Part shown: positions 1 through 10,587 of the stretch, piece after piece
Layout of the letters: every line of letters starts with the position of its first letter
How positions within the stretch are numbered: position 1 is the stretch's first letter
Assembly (NCBI GenBank): GCA_963921935.1
Contig: OY998175.1
Location: 205,422,655-205,486,654 of the forward strand
DNA: 64,000 nt
Direction of reading: 5' to 3'
DNA from: Galeruca laticollis
Taxonomy: Eukaryota > Arthropoda > Insecta > Coleoptera > Chrysomelidae
The notes under the pieces: generated by a model
Databases searched by the model: none
Seen by the model: only the letters and a program-made list of their open reading frames with translations
What the model was told of the DNA's origin: nothing
Program-made: the position numbers and the translations under genes

Positions 1-1
1 T

Positions 2-811
2 CTAGTTCTATATACTGATGCCTCAAAAAATGAAACAGGAGTAGGCTGCTCTGTTACAACGTCCCATTCTCATATTAACTCCTCCCTTATCTCTCTTTTA
101 TGCAGCGTCCATACTAGCGAATTATTTAGCATACTTCACGCCTTCATACACATGACTTTAACAAATAAGCATGTAGCTATATGCACAGACTCACTAGCCT
201 CTACCCAGACTATCCAAAATATATTTACCAAACATACAATTGCCCAAAATATCCAAGATACTTACCACCAGCTTATCACTTCCCAAGTTATATCAGTAAC
301 TATAATTTGGCTACCATCCCACATTGGTATAGCAGGCAATGAACTCGCTGATCATTACGCGAAAATTGCCTCAACTTTCACTGACATTACTGACAATATC
401 CAAATATGTGATGACTTCAAGGCACCCATCAAAAAACGAACGGAAATTATATGGCAACAGCACTGGGATACAAACCGCTCTTTTTTACACGAAACACAGC
501 CGTCAATCAATAGCCCTCTCCTTGCTCCTACAGAACTTACAAGGCGAGATCTAGCCATAATAAGGAGACTACGCATCGGACATTCTAAGTTAACTCATGG
601 ATACCTAATTATATCCAGCAACCGAACCTATTGTCAAATTTGTCAATAGCATTTGACAATAAGACACATTTTAACTGAATGTCACCAGTTCTCAGCCAGG
701 AGACAACATTACCACCTCTCATCAAGCCTACGATATATGCTAAATAATCCAGAGCAAATTAACAGCCTACTGCAATTCCTTAAAGGTGTGCAGCTTTACA
801 GCAAAATTTAA
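2..811 (+). pseudogene. LINE ORF2 C-terminal fragment (RNase H domain)
   Basis: This is the end of a non-LTR retrotransposon polymerase, open at the window edge. One frame runs from base 2: YTDASKNETGVG supplies the first RNase H aspartate, SELFSILHAF the glutamate, ICTDSLAS the next aspartate, and WLPSHIGIAGNELADHYAK the final histidine/aspartate block. The domain degrades the RNA strand of RNA/DNA hybrids during target-primed reverse transcription. A TAG at 647-649 splits the cysteine-rich tail: CQIC lies before it, and the same frame continues with TIRHILTEC to a second stop at 809-811, where the protein would normally end. So it is a 5'-truncated, once-interrupted copy. The RNase H points to an I/LOA/R1-group LINE; the clade is not resolved. 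It differs clearly from the LINE at 23.4 kb. Confidence 0.8.
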
Positions 812-841
812 CCAAACCTACATATGTGGCCATAATGGCCA

Positions 842-2697
842 TAGTTTATATATATCAGACTTCTTTAATGAGGATATTTTTATTTTTACCTTTATCAATT
901 TTGTACTCACATTACTTCCTGTTTTAAAAGAAATTGTTGTATTTGTTGCTAAAGATATTATCTTTGAAATATTATTAGAACTATTTCCTGCATATGTGAT
1001 GGTTTCATAACTTTCCATTTCTTCATTTTGCTTAGGAAATATTAGTTGCAATGCCAGTTTTTCGTTTTTCCTCTTTTTAATTAATTAGTTTATTTATCAT
1101 ATGTAATTGATAACGGTTGGATGTTGCTATTTGTTTAATTGTATTAATTTCTCTATCAAAATTACATTTGTTTATAAGAACTGAGAATGCTCTGTATCAT
1201 TCAATTATATGCTGCTAATTTATGTGACATGGGATGATTTGAACTATATGGAAAAGTCACATCGGTGTGTATCATTGAATTATATGCTGATAATTTATGT
1301 GACATGGGATGATTGGAACTATATGGAATTGTAACATCGGTGTGTGTTGGTTTTCTGTAAATAGAATAATCAAGTACATTATTAACTCTTTGGAATTTTT
1401 AAATCAAGAAAATCGATTGAGTTATCTTGTTCAAATTCCAATGTAAATTTAATTTTTGGGTGTAAATTATTAATATGGTTGAAAAATATATCTAGTTGTC
1501 GTTCACTACCTATAAAACAAGCTGATATGTCATCCACGTATCTATACCAAAATAAAGCATTTTTTGAAATACTTCTTTCAAAAATTTTTCTTTCGAATGA
1601 ATTGATAAAATGTTTTTCCCAAATTGGTGATATAGGGCTTCCCATTGGTAAACCTTAATTTTGAATATATGTATATCTTATTGTCAAAAGTTAAATAATT
1701 CTGATTAATACTTACATCAAACAAATTAAGTATATCTGATATTATTCCTGGATTAATATTTTTATCTTCTAGTAATTTTCTTACAAGTGTTAGACATTCT
1801 TTAGGAGGAATTTTAGTGAACATATTGGTTACATCAAACGAAATGAGTCTAGAGTTATCTTGCAATATTAATATATTTTTGTGATTAGTTCTATTGAATT
1901 TTTAATTGAGTATTAGATAGATATCCGTAACTATTAAGTATATTCTTGAGTTTTTTGCAAATATATTATTAGGAGTATTAACATAAGAAGCTACAAGTCT
2001 AATTGGTTTCGTTATTTTATGTAATTTAATGGTTCCATATAATTGTGGAGAATGAGTATTTTTATTAATGATGGACTTCTTTTCGTAATCACTTGAAAAA
2101 TTATTTGAATTATTTACAATATCCCCCACATTATTAGGAAACTTTTTTGTTGAATCTGCTCTAAGAACTCGTACATCGCTAGATTCTATAAAGTTATATA
2201 TTTTTGAATTCTAATCTTTAGTTGTCAGTATGACAGTGGCGTTTCCCATGTAAGATTTTGTAATTGTTAGGTTATTATTTTCTACTTTTTTTGATTGAAT
2301 TTAAAACTGTGATGTCATTTTTTGATTGACTTATAACCTTAGTCGGTTCAATCTTTTTGATTGAAATGGCAATTTGTTATGTCTCATAAATAAAAATATT
2401 TGAATTAGATTTTAAAGCTACTTCCGATTCTGTAGCATTTGAAACAGTATTATTATTAGCATTTGCTAAGGCTTTAAGTTGAGTTCGAAATAGTTACTGG
2501 AATATGACAAGAACAATTCTTTGATTGGCGGCTAAAAGGTAATAAGTCTGTAATCCATATTTTTGGAGAATGACGCTGGAATATTTAGGGACACAACAAA
2601 GATGATTTTTAGAATTCAAATCGACCATCGATACAGTTGATCTTACATAAGTATAAATAAACATATTCCTTTGAATGCGATTATGTACTTTTAACAA
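842..2697 (-). pseudogene. Penelope-like element RT remnant
   Basis: Decayed reverse transcriptase of a Penelope-like element, read on the minus strand from about 2700 down. Around 2040-2000 YGTIKLHK and a PIRLVAS block match the usual YGLPKIHK...LRPI signature. ISFDVTNMFTKIP (about 1830) is the first catalytic aspartate block. MGSPISP (about 1640) is the substrate-binding loop and YRYVDDI (about 1545) holds the catalytic DD pair, followed by FLDLKI. The frame breaks several times. The linker before the GIY-YIG nuclease is recognisable at 1050-850 and shares NTTISFKT with the PLE piece at 3.8 kb, so both belong to one family. Similarity stops at SDIYKL (about 842), just where the nuclease should begin; the nuclease itself is missing. 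The most N-terminal part (2150-2697) is poorly conserved and assigned by position only. Confidence 0.75.
1195..1344. repeat. 75 bp tandem duplication
   Basis: Two near-identical head-to-tail copies of 75 bp (1195-1269, 1270-1344), each starting TATCATT and ending CATCGGTGTG. They lie between the RT and linker parts of the minus-strand PLE. The period is 25 codons, so the duplication would have kept frame in the original protein. Confidence 0.85.
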
Positions 2698-3242
2698 AAT
2701 AATTAGTATTTACCATAATTTTAATGACTTATCTTCCTTTTTATCCAACAACAGATGTAAGAGAGAAGCGATACAATAGTAGTAGTTTACCGGTCGATAG
2801 CTATGTTTGCAGGCTTCGTTACGCTCATCCCCAATTTTGCTGGAGACCGGTAAAACCTTCAACTATTTTTTGCGCGATCGTATCGTAATAAATGTCAAAT
2901 AAAATAACTTAAATTTCTTTGAAATTAACGAAAAGTGAAAAGCGACATTTGTACTTCTCGATCAGTTTAAAATATATTTGCATTTTGCGGTTGCCAACTT
3001 GCCAATGATATGATTTAATAATCGTTGGGCAGTTGCTTCGTGTTTCCAAGATATTATTTATCAACAAACAAATGCATTTACTGTGAAACTTACGATTATA
3101 TTTTGAACTCTATACTTTGAACTTGAATTTTCGATTAATTTACTAATATAAAACGAGTGAGAGTGATACTGAAGTAGAAAAAGCGTGGTAAATAGGATGT
3201 GAAGCAATACTCCCAGAAAAATCCAGGAATCACGATGAAAAA
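2698..3242. other. Unassigned AT-rich spacer
   Basis: No ORF, RNA gene or repeat recognised between the two PLE pieces. It may hold diverged 5' sequence of the minus-strand PLE. Confidence 0.4.
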
Positions 3243-3783
3243 AATGTAGATCTTCTTATTAGTATTTTAAATTGAATAAACTTTTTCTAGTTAGATCCAC
3301 AATATATTGAAAAAATATTGAGCATTCTAAAAAATTTACAATTGTTTCTATATAACCTGAATATCATCGTCAGAATGACAGAAGTTACATTTCATTTGAT
3401 GCCTACCTGATGTTTAGTAGTTATTTTTGGATAGACCAAGAAGTGACCTAACCTGTGATTGACTTAATATATGTTAATAGAAAAATGAGGATATTATATT
3501 ACAAATATTGAAGCTTAGAATATTATCAGCCCTATGGGGATATCCTGGATATCATTTTTCCCAATTAAGATCAGTATAACTGTGCAATGATATAAAAAAC
3601 CAGAAAAACTATATCTTCTGATCTTTACAATTATCACTCAGAAAGACAGTTCAAAAGTGGAGAACTCCCTAGATTCATCTGTTCATTGACGAATTCATAT
3701 TGTGGGTTTCCTAAGTGTCTTCTAATTTCCAATTATTCAAGGAAATCCAGTTCTTGCTTCTTATCACAAATATGTAGTACTAC
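3243..3783 (-). repeat. Left inverted arm of PLE
   Basis: Reverse complement of the arm at 4053-4597. Anchors shared by both arms include the GATATCC-rich stretch at 3539-3552 against 4290-4303, and AATGACAGAAGTTAC at 3374-3388 against its complement near 4445-4460. The inner edge lies at the TAGTACTAC motif. Confidence 0.8.
3340..3376 (-). ncRNA. Hammerhead-like motif in the inverted PLE arm
   Basis: On the minus strand CTGACGA (3367-3373) is followed by a short ATAT-based stem II and GAAA (3345-3348), then the palindrome CAATTG and U-A. It is the partner of the motif at 4458-4500, with a weaker stem II. Confidence 0.4.
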
Positions 3784-3785
3784 AT

Positions 3786-4207
3786 GCATAATATCTTCAG
3801 CATCTAATACAACGATTTCTTTCAAAACAGAAAGTAACATAAGTACAAAATTGGTGAATGTGAAACAAAAATATCACCATTAAAGAAATCTGGTATATAT
3901 AAACTTAAATGTCCAGAATGTAATGCTGTCTATTTGGGTCAGACCCTTAGAAATTTTGTAATTCAATACAATGAGCACTCACTAGCATACAGATTAAAAA
4001 AACAAGATAAATCCCACTATGCCAGACATCTACTTGACACCTAGCACAGAACTAGAAGTACTACATATTGGTGATGAGAAACAAGAACTGGATCTCCTTA
4101 AAGAATTGGAAATAAGAAGATACTTAAGAAACCCACAACATAAAGTCGTCAATGGACAGATTAATCTAGGGAGTTCTCCACTTTTAGACTGTCTTCTTAG
4201 ATTATAA
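3786..4207 (+). pseudogene. PLE GIY-YIG endonuclease remnant
   Basis: C-terminal nuclease of a Penelope-like element, which nicks target DNA for integration. The linker (NTTISFKTESNIS) ends at a stop near 3881. In the next frame, from 3886, SGIYKLKCPECNAVYLGQT gives the GIY block, a CPEC metal-binding pair and the YLG form of YIG. YNEHSLAY and HYARHLL follow. A frameshift near 4040 leads to STELEVLHIGDEKQELDLL, LEIRRYL and a final SPLLDCLL block before the stop at 4205-4207. Both frameshifts make it dead. It sits between and partly within the inverted arms. Confidence 0.75.
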
Positions 4208-4597
4208 TTGTAAATATCCGCAGATATAGTTTTCGTGGTTTTATATATCATTGCACAATTATACTGATCTTAATTGAGAAAAATGATATCCAGGATATCC
4301 CCATAGGGCTAATAATATCTAAGCTCTAATATTTGTAATATAATATATTCTTTTTTCTACTAACATTTAATCAGTCAATCACAAGGTAGGTCACTTCTTG
4401 GACTAGCCAAAAATAAATAAACGTCAGGTATGTATCAAATGAAATGTAACTTCTGTCATTCTGACGATAATATTTAGGTAATATCGAAACAATTGTCAAT
4501 TTTATAGAATTTTTAACATTTTTCAATAAACTGTGGAGTTAACTAGAAACAGTAAGTTTCATTTAAAACACTAATATGAGTAGATTCCACAAAGTAA
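4053..4597 (+). repeat. Right inverted arm of PLE (nuclease end and 3' UTR)
   Basis: Plus-oriented end of the element: the last about 50 codons of the nuclease ORF and the 3' UTR with a hammerhead-like core at 4461-4489. It pairs with 3243-3783. Confidence 0.8.
4458..4500 (+). ncRNA. Hammerhead ribozyme-like motif (PLE family 1)
   Basis: CTGACGA at 4461-4467, a 5 bp stem II (ATATT with AATAT), GAAA at 4486-4489, self-complementary CAATTG as stem III, then U-C. ATT before the core can pair with AAT after the cleavage position as stem I. Hammerhead motifs are known in PLE terminal regions; activity is not shown. Confidence 0.5.
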
Positions 4598-4697
4598 GGG
4601 TGGAGACAGTCAATTTCTTCTTATTTTTTTTGTTCCTTTTGTGTAATGAATTAAGTAATATATTATTTAGGACCACTTAAATGTATGCAGGGCTGAG

Positions 4698-4756
4698 ACG
4701 TCGGTAAGTAATTCACTTACCAACATCTGAACGGTAAGTAAATCACTTACCGACGT
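4698..4756. repeat. Nested palindrome (12 bp outer stem)
   Basis: ACGTCGGTAAGT at 4698-4709 is the exact reverse complement of 4745-4756. Inside, each half is itself a smaller GGTAAGT/ACTTACC inverted repeat. It lies between the PLE fragment and the decayed gene at 5.1-7.2 kb. Confidence 0.85.
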
Positions 4757-5079
4757 GTTGGACTTAGGAACCCGTAAACACAACCTACAATCCTGATAAC
4801 CGATGTTGTAAATAAACAAAAAAGGTCTATCGCCCAAAAAGCGTGTAATTGGTGTTTTCATTCTACGTTTAGCAATATTGTGAACGCGCTTGAAAAGAGA
4901 CAAGTCCACATATGAATATTTTTTCATTAATTTTATATCGGTATTGGAAAACAAATACAGTTATGTTTAAAAAAAATACATATGGAAAGCACTATGTGTA
5001 CTTACTTTTAAGAAACAAATTTGAACAAAAATGGAAATATATTAGGAATAATCAATAAACGATTTTTGAGATTAAGCTT
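4757..5079. other. Unassigned spacer
   Basis: A minus-strand open frame of 95 codons covers 4667-4954, but its product matches no family I know. It could be flanking sequence of the decayed gene that follows. Confidence 0.3.
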
Positions 5080-7150
5080 TAAAATTCGGACGCTTTTTCT
5101 GGGGAAAAATATCTGTCGACATCCAGATCAGTGTCCTTATAAATACTTTCATCTGTAGTAATCCTGAACCTCTCTGTCTAGTAAATCTCCGATTTCTACT
5201 AAGTTTCCTTTTTTGTGCTAAATATAAAGCTTTATATGAAACATTAATCTGAAAATTTTCCATGATACTTTCATTTCGATTTTTCTTCAAACTCCTCTTC
5301 ATTACTTAAACTATCTTAGAATGCTTCCGAGTCTTTGTTTTTAACCTGTAAGGGTCCAGTTCTTGAGACAAGTTCGGATAATGAAAAAAATTGATCTTGA
5401 TCCATAATTTCCATCTTAAACTTATTTTTTTTGCTCCCTGCTCTGACAAGTTGGGCAGATGGATTATTAACATCGAAAATATTAAAAATGGTTATGGGCT
5501 GTATTTCTAGTGATTATACAAAATATAGCACATCATCAACGCATCCTACATTGAAAAATCTATAAGGCTGGTGAAGCTATATCCAGGCGCCTGGGAAGGT
5601 TGAAGATATGTTTTCGTACACTTTTTTTGGTTGACTTTTGTCCGAACGACTTTACCGGTTCTGTATCAAAAATTAATGTTTACCGTACACAGTTTACGAG
5701 GTTCTACTGTGTGGGCAAGTTTTTCTCAAACATGCACCAATGATGTGTTTTACGCGACAAACTTTGAATACAAGAGATTCCTTGACATGGATATCAATGG
5801 AATTTTTATTTTTTGTTCTTTCTATCTGGGCATGGTGCACAACACACTCAAGATGAGATAGTATAATCAAACATTGTACAAATGAAATAATTTTTGTTGT
5901 GTCTACCACATGTATCTGAATAATGAACAATTTGTTCGACTTCTTCTGGAAGACTTTAAAAGATTGCTGAAATGCAAGATTCTATTTCGTTCGCTTGTCT
6001 TCTCGAAGCGCATTCTGGCCACATAAAATGCGTGGACTCTCCTGAAGTGCAGTTATGTACTGTTAAATTATAATATATTGCAAGTTGACGCAAATTGAAC
6101 ATCTTATTTGTTGATAAGTAAGGAGTTTGTAAAACCTGCTGTAAGTCAAATGCACTTGTAATGTGGAAAGGAGTGTCTTATTTTTTTTTCGTCAGCTGCT
6201 TTTGCTTCATTTGCCAAATCTGCTCAAGTAAGGTGCTACACTAACTCTTTCTTAAGATTTACTATAAGCTATTCGCTGCTACAATATTTTTCTTGCGTGA
6301 ACAGGGAATCACATGATGATCATGTGTCGTTTTTGAGTTTTTAAAATGTATAATTTATTTTATTGAATTCACGAGCGTATATTTTTATAGGCACTGGCTT
6401 TTCGGTATATTCTTCGCAGTACAGATTGTACATTTTGCTTGAACTTAGATCAGCGGCTAAATACTTTTTCTCTGTGTGGCGTATTGAGTAATGTTTGATG
6501 AGCTGGGAATGAATTCATGTGGGATATTATTTCGTCAATTTTATGTTGTAGTGTTTTATGTATAGGAGTAAGCATACCTCTTTTATCTGCATAAGTGATT
6601 ACACTACTTGATTTGAGTTTATTAAACACAGAACATGAAATGAATTATTCCGTTTCACCTAAGGTGTTTAAAATACATTTGCAGACAACTATTCTTTGAC
6701 CGGTTGTTTCGCAACTGTAAATATATGTACAAATTCTATTTCTGGTTGATTTTCCATTATTTACTTGATTTCTCGTTATTTCGATTTTTTTCACGTTTAT
6801 CAGACTTGTAACATAATTGACGTGTGTTCCAAGACTCCAGCATACGTCTCTTTTGTTTTTGAACTTCTTTCCGGGAAAATTTTAAGCAAGTTACTGTCTG
6901 GTTTTTTTTAGGTTTTTTAGGATGTGGTTCATAATTTTGGTCGTCAACTTCTGAGCTTTTACTGATGTTTTCTGCGTTTGGCCCAGTATAATCAGGATCT
7001 TGCAGAACGCTGTCTTTTGGTTGATCATCACCTACAATGTCTTGTTACAATGAGGTTTCTGGAATACAAACCTGATTGTCATTGTTAGGACTTGGGTTTT
7101 CAAATCCAATATTTGCATGATTCATCAAAAAATCTCTCGTTGCCACATCT
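5080..7150 (-). pseudogene. Decayed multicopy insect gene, transposase-like (DUF7869 type?)
   Basis: A heavily frameshifted coding region on the minus strand. In order: a lysine-rich start near 6990-6770 (EPHPKKPKK, then KRRMLESW), GQRIVVCKCILNTLGETE (about 6700), DKRGMLTPIHKT (about 6570), IISHMNSF (about 6520), YCEEYTEKPV (about 6400), FDLQQVLQTPYLSTN (about 6150), WPECASRRQANEIESC (about 6000), YSDTCGRHNKN (about 5905) and FKMEIMDQDQFF (about 5410). This order matches a widespread insect family of unknown function that I associate, from memory, with the DUF7869 label. FDLQ and the SD pair could be part of an RNase H-like active site; that is inference. Stops and frame changes occur throughout, so it is inactive. 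Whether it was a transposon gene or a multicopy host gene is open. Confidence 0.55.
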
Positions 7151-7579
7151 GATTCTTTTTAAATTTTCTTCGCACTTATTCTCCAAATTCACGTTTCAGT
7201 GTTATTAAATCTTCAATGTTTCCTTCAATGGACAGCTCATTTACAGTTGAGTCAGGTTTCAAGTCATAAAAAAGTTTATCGACGGGTGCCTTGCCTAGTG
7301 AGGAAGACGTGTCCGTGAAGGATTTTAATGTAAGTAAAGGACCTATTGTCTTTTCTTAAGTAACTTTGTCAGATTGAGTGTGTATTAGTTGTTGTCTGAA
7401 ATCATTTGTTCAGTTTTTTTAAGATAGTGGTACCTTAATTGACCCAAGCCCCCAAATAGTGTATGCAGTAGTTACGTTCGCAAGGGTTAGTAGAAAGATG
7501 GGAACCCCCACACTAAATACAAATAAGCCTTGGAATTCGAGTACTCTTATTCCCAGTTCGTTGGAATAAAATTCCCTAT
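7151..7579. other. Unassigned spacer
   Basis: No feature recognised. Minus-strand sequence near 7130-7190 may still belong to the N-terminus of the decayed gene. Confidence 0.35.
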
Positions 7580-8790
7580 CGTCGCAATAGTGAGTAGCAT
7601 CTACTAAGATATATTATATATTTCAGACATAACCTTATTTTTAAATAGTAGTAAACATTCTCTATTCTCATTAGGTGCTTCCTAAGGCGGCAGTGTCCTG
7701 TAAGAAGGCCCGTGAGGATATGTAGCTTATTTTTACTGAGGTCCAAATATTTTTTGGATTTAGCAGTGTCAAAATTCCTCAGGAACTTTTTGGAATGTTC
7801 CAACCCGGAAAGGCACAGCCAGAGTGCTTCTCTTTCGGTTTCCTCCTTCCAAAACTCTTTCTTATAGGAGCATTTTCCCACACCACAGAAAGGCTCCGGG
7901 CCAATAAAGGGCGTTTGTGCTTCTTTCCTGGCAAGTGTATTGCCCTCTTCATTTCCTGTGATTCCCGAGTGGTCATGAACCCAGATTAAAGAGACCCTGT
8001 TATTTTTGCCTAATTCATCAAGTTTTCCTCGACACTCCCATGCCAACATTGAGTCAATGACATGGGAGGGAGCTCAATGCTTTGATAGCTGTTTGACTAT
8101 CAGAATGGATCCATATATCACATTTCTGATAGTTTGTTTCTAGGCTCATTTACACGCATCTTTCAATCGCAAGTATTTCTGCCCGGAAAATGCTCGAGAA
8201 GGAGCCTAACGATAATGGGTATCTAGTGCAAGGCTCAAATATTCCAGCGCCTGCTCCAGTGGTCGTTTTTGAATCATCCGTATACCACCTAATGTTGTTT
8301 TATTTGTGAGTTTGGGTGGTGTAGTCCCATTACCCGTCTCTCCTCGTATTTAGCATCGTAGTGAAATTCGTTTCGATACATACTTTCTTGATCATTTCGT
8401 CACTGGGAAGATTCGCTGCTGAGATGTATTTTGTTAGAGAAGACCAGGCTCCTCGATTTTTAATACTCTCATTGACTGAACTTTCCTTAGATATTCTAAG
8501 AATTGCCTCTTGGGCAGATCTTTCTATTACCAGATGTAGAGGTGTGAGATCTGTAATGATCTCAAGGGTCCTAGTTGGACACGTGCTCATAGCTCCAGTG
8601 ATGCACACACAGGCAAGCCTTTGAACTTTATCGATGATCTTCCTCGTGCTATACAGACTTGATTTTTTATGCCAAACTATTGCCCCATAAGTAATTGCCG
8701 GTCTCACAATCATGGCGTACATCGATCGTAGTATTTTTGGGTTACAGCCCCACCTCATACCAGCAAGATTTCTGCACACAATTAGAGCTC
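7580..8790 (-). pseudogene. LINE ORF2 remnant (RT thumb and RNase H)
   Basis: The C-terminal part of a LOA/R1-like LINE polymerase on the minus strand, related to the LINE at 23.4 kb but strongly diverged. MIVRPAITYGAIVW (about 8710) and the LEIITDLTPLHL block are the post-RT region. WYTDDSKTTTGAGAGIF (about 8290) opens the RNase H, IFRAEILAIERC carries the glutamate, and WVHDHSGITGNE (about 7970) the last histidine. The final aspartate block reads NTLARK where ADSLAR is usual, so a catalytic residue is lost. LLTGHCRLRKHL (about 7690) matches the CHCRLNHH tail of the other LINE. Frameshifts near 8330 and 8050 break it. The 5' end is truncated near 8790. Confidence 0.75.
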
Positions 8791-8974
8791 CTATTGCTTC
8801 ACTAGCAGTTATATACTAGTTTATAGCATAGATAGTATATTATCATCCTAATATAGTTCTAGATGTCTAGATGGATTTAATAATTAACTCCAGTTCTGAA
8901 CATACCAGGGACTTCCAATAATGATCCTATACGAACGTTATGGTGAACATCAAATAACATAAGTCAGATGGGCA

Positions 8975-9110
8975 TTCATATGACGTCCAATCATGTAACA
9001 TACGGGATATGTCCAGATGTCGAATTCCCGTGTACGTCCATAGAAGGTCCATGGACATTTGGACTTAATTTGGATCTGAAATGGACGTCCGATGGACTTC
9101 GTGTGCTATG
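8975..9110. repeat. Cluster of TGGAC/GTCCA motifs
   Basis: About seven TGGAC or GTCCA words in some 135 bp, including the palindromes GTCCATGGAC and GGACGTCC. It could be the degenerate end of an unknown element. No longer unit is visible. Confidence 0.4.
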
Positions 9111-10227
9111 TGGGGAGTTATTGCTTTCATTGTAAAATGCCGCAGTTTGCTTCACTGACCACCTATCGTCTATTTTTGCGATTATTCTACCTTTTGTCAC
9201 TGAATTTATATGCGGCATCACTACTTTCGAATTGAAATTTGCAATTGTCAGACATATTCATAAGACAAATTGAAGCAGCTAGAACTAGACAAAAATCTGC
9301 TATAAGAGTTGTCCCAATTTTTATTGGCAACAACAGTTCGTTATGAAAGTGCAAGAAGCAATTTAGAAAATTATTAAAACAAAAGTATCATCCACAGATT
9401 TAAATGGAAAATTAGCAATTCACTCGATAAACTTAAAATTACTTAGAATCCTCTATCCACAAACCACAAAGTCTTCAAATTTGTGGGTTCGTGATCTGTT
9501 ACTTTCATAGGACTTATATAAATTATTCAGTTCTGAGGTTGCTTTCTACTTCACTTATAGTGCTCTGCAATAATTCACATTTGTTATAGCCTTGAAGGTT
9601 ACTTTATTAGTGCATCTTTCATTTAAGTCCGCGTTTATTTCCAATTGCGATAATTCTGTATTATAATTTCATGTATCCACTTACGCTGCAGATACTTCAT
9701 TTTGCAGGTGTCATTCTAAGTACAAATGTTTTTCATGTGAAATTTCATTCAAATCTATTGTATATGAACTTCCTAAATAGTCTTGTCTTTTTAGAAGTAT
9801 GTGCCTTGGAATGTTACGTGAGTCTGTCACTGACAGTATTTGGTCAATATCTAATCGTGTACAGGTCATACAATTCCATCTAATGCGTAATTATCTAGTC
9901 AATAAAGTAAATTTTCCTATAAAAGCGTCCTTTTAACGGAAAAAATTCCCCGGAAATTGCTTCTTTTCGTTTTCTATACATTTACGAATACTGTTCTCCT
10001 ACAATAGCGGCTAACAAAGAAATAACGAAGCTATTAATCTAGTTAACAGAACAGAAGTTACCGTCAAGTAATTAATCTTTTTTCTAGTTAGTTGAAGAAT
10101 AAACCCAAAGTAGACTATTACAAATGATGAAAATTGAGTAGTCGAGTTATTTGAAAACAAGAAATCAATAAACATGAATAAAATTACCGGTAAGTGTTGG
10201 TAGCACACAACCAATACAATAACATAC
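9111..10227. other. Unassigned AT-rich region
   Basis: Open frames here are short (under 75 codons) and show no recognisable motif. No tandem or inverted repeat was seen. Confidence 0.4.
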
Positions 10228-10517
10228 TGTTAAGGAATCGCACACTGGTGCCGACCGTGTCTAATAAGATATAGAAAAGTTGAAATTTATGTGGGAGTCC
10301 GCGGTTTCTGGGAAGGGCTATTTTTTGTGTGATTGTTTTTATAGACATTTCTTAGAAAGTCGTTTGTTTGTTGGGAACCGCAATCCATACATTTCAGGAA
10401 ATGTATGAGTGAATAGCTAAATATACAAATAAATGACGTAAGTAGATATACCGTGTGTATAAATTTACCTAACCCGTTGTGCTAAAAAATATTTAAATAA
10501 ATAACAACACCATTACA
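10228..10517 (+). repeat. Candidate 5' LTR of Gypsy element
   Basis: Starts TGTTAAGG and ends CCATTACA, giving the TG...CA ends of an LTR, directly before a primer-site-like TGG and a gag gene. No second LTR is present in the window, so boundaries rest on position and ends only. Confidence 0.45.
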
Positions 10518-10518
10518 T

Positions 10519-10536
10519 TGGTGTCACGTGTGGGGT
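10519..10536 (+). promoter_or_regulatory. Candidate primer binding site
   Basis: TGGTGTCACGTGTGGGG follows the putative LTR end by one base, as expected for a tRNA primer site (TGG complements the CCA end). The tRNA was not identified. Confidence 0.4.
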
Positions 10537-10587
10537 AAATAAATAGATAGTTACATAAAAAGGGCTAAGAGACTTGGTGACCTGGAA

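Larger units (their letters stand above)
3243..4597 (+). mobile_element. PLE fragment bounded by long inverted arms
   Basis: A Penelope-like element 3' fragment in which 3243-3783 is the imperfect reverse complement of 4053-4597. The spacer (3784-4052) holds the linker and start of the GIY-YIG nuclease, the right arm holds the nuclease end and 3' UTR, and the left arm is an inverted extra copy of that end. Both arms carry the same hammerhead-like motif. PLE insertions with inverted partial copies at one end are well known, so I take this as a product of PLE integration and not a DNA transposon. The arms differ at many positions, so the insertion is old. Confidence 0.75.

Noticed and set aside
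4667..4954. 95-codon minus-strand ORF as a host gene
   Set aside because: No recognisable motif, and it overlaps the nested palindrome; kept only as unassigned.
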